Assembly: GCA_949825025.1 (NCBI GenBank)
Contig: OX463778.1
Location: 7,802,733 to 7,866,732 of the forward strand
Source of the DNA: Siphlonurus alternatus
Lineage: Eukaryota > Arthropoda > Insecta > Ephemeroptera > Siphlonuridae
Direction of reading: 5' to 3'
Length of the DNA: 64,000 nt
Shown here: in pieces, positions 63,939 through 64,000 of the stretch
Numbering within the stretch: the first letter of the stretch is position 1
How the letters are laid out: each line of letters opens with the position of its first letter
Made by a program: the position numbers and the translations under genes
Notes under the pieces: generated by a model
What the model was told of the DNA's origin: nothing
The model's input: only the letters and a program-made list of their open reading frames with translations
Databases searched by the model: none

Positions 63939-64000
63939 GCGCATCACAAGGGGAAGTACCTTCTAGAGTACGTGTGTCGTCAGCTGAACCTCATAGAGAA
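63939..64000 (+). CDS. FERM-domain exon (partial, runs off the window)
   Basis: After the acceptor TTTCAG the sequence reads AHHKGKYLLEYVCRQLNLIE, which fits the FERM F1 lobe pattern KGxxLLxxVCxxLNLxE that usually continues with DYFGL. FERM proteins link membrane proteins to the cytoskeleton (band 4.1, FRMD and PTPN groups). Only about 21 codons are visible, so the subfamily is open. Confidence 0.65.

Overview
The window is animal (invertebrate-like) nuclear DNA. It is AT-rich and intron-containing, with GT-AG host exons, long homopolymers and microsatellites, one non-LTR retrotransposon, SINE-like copies and dozens of short hairpin (MITE-like) elements. I cannot narrow the host below invertebrate metazoan. 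I see no prokaryotic operon, rRNA unit, functional tRNA or CRISPR array.

Left part (1-15.7 kb): a CR1/Jockey-type LINE with two zinc-finger modules, endonuclease and RT is broken by one frameshift inside the endonuclease. It is followed by a probable last exon of an unidentified host gene with its 3' UTR (4981-5281), a promoter-like block with an RFX X-box, a CRE and two E2F sites (6340-6630), and an odd 2-kb island full of GC-rich hairpins (7250-9290). Nested hairpin elements come next.

Middle (15.7-28.6 kb, minus strand): seven exons with matching splice sites and phases make a complete 278-codon glucose-6-phosphate 1-epimerase-like (YeaD-type) gene. No single ORF reveals it. Its introns are packed with MITEs.

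Core finding (42312-53454): an intact 11,143-bp Polinton/Maverick- or adintovirus-like element has 284-bp terminal inverted repeats (2 mismatches seen) that begin AG and end CT, and a 6-bp target duplication CCTATT. All ten genes lie on the minus strand and nearly all adjacent ones overlap by 1-8 bases. In transcription order they are: zinc-finger/packaging ATPase, a small C-terminal-anchored protein, a repeat-rich nuclear-type protein, a chromodomain integrase, a penton-like minor capsid protein, a pX/pVI-like basic core protein, a hexon-like (F54H12.2-type) major capsid candidate, an adenain-type protease, a protein with an internal duplication, and a small basic protein. No protein-primed DNA polymerase B is present, although both ends are. 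The 5' side of the gene array carries about 18 copies of a 31-bp repeat, each with a TGCATGCA palindrome. The element therefore looks like a young virion-encoding provirus that must borrow a polymerase.

Right part (53.5-64 kb): a possible last exon of a minus-strand host gene lies 0.5 kb from the element, then more MITEs and SINEs. The window ends inside a FERM-domain exon of a plus-strand gene whose splice acceptor region has been duplicated upstream.
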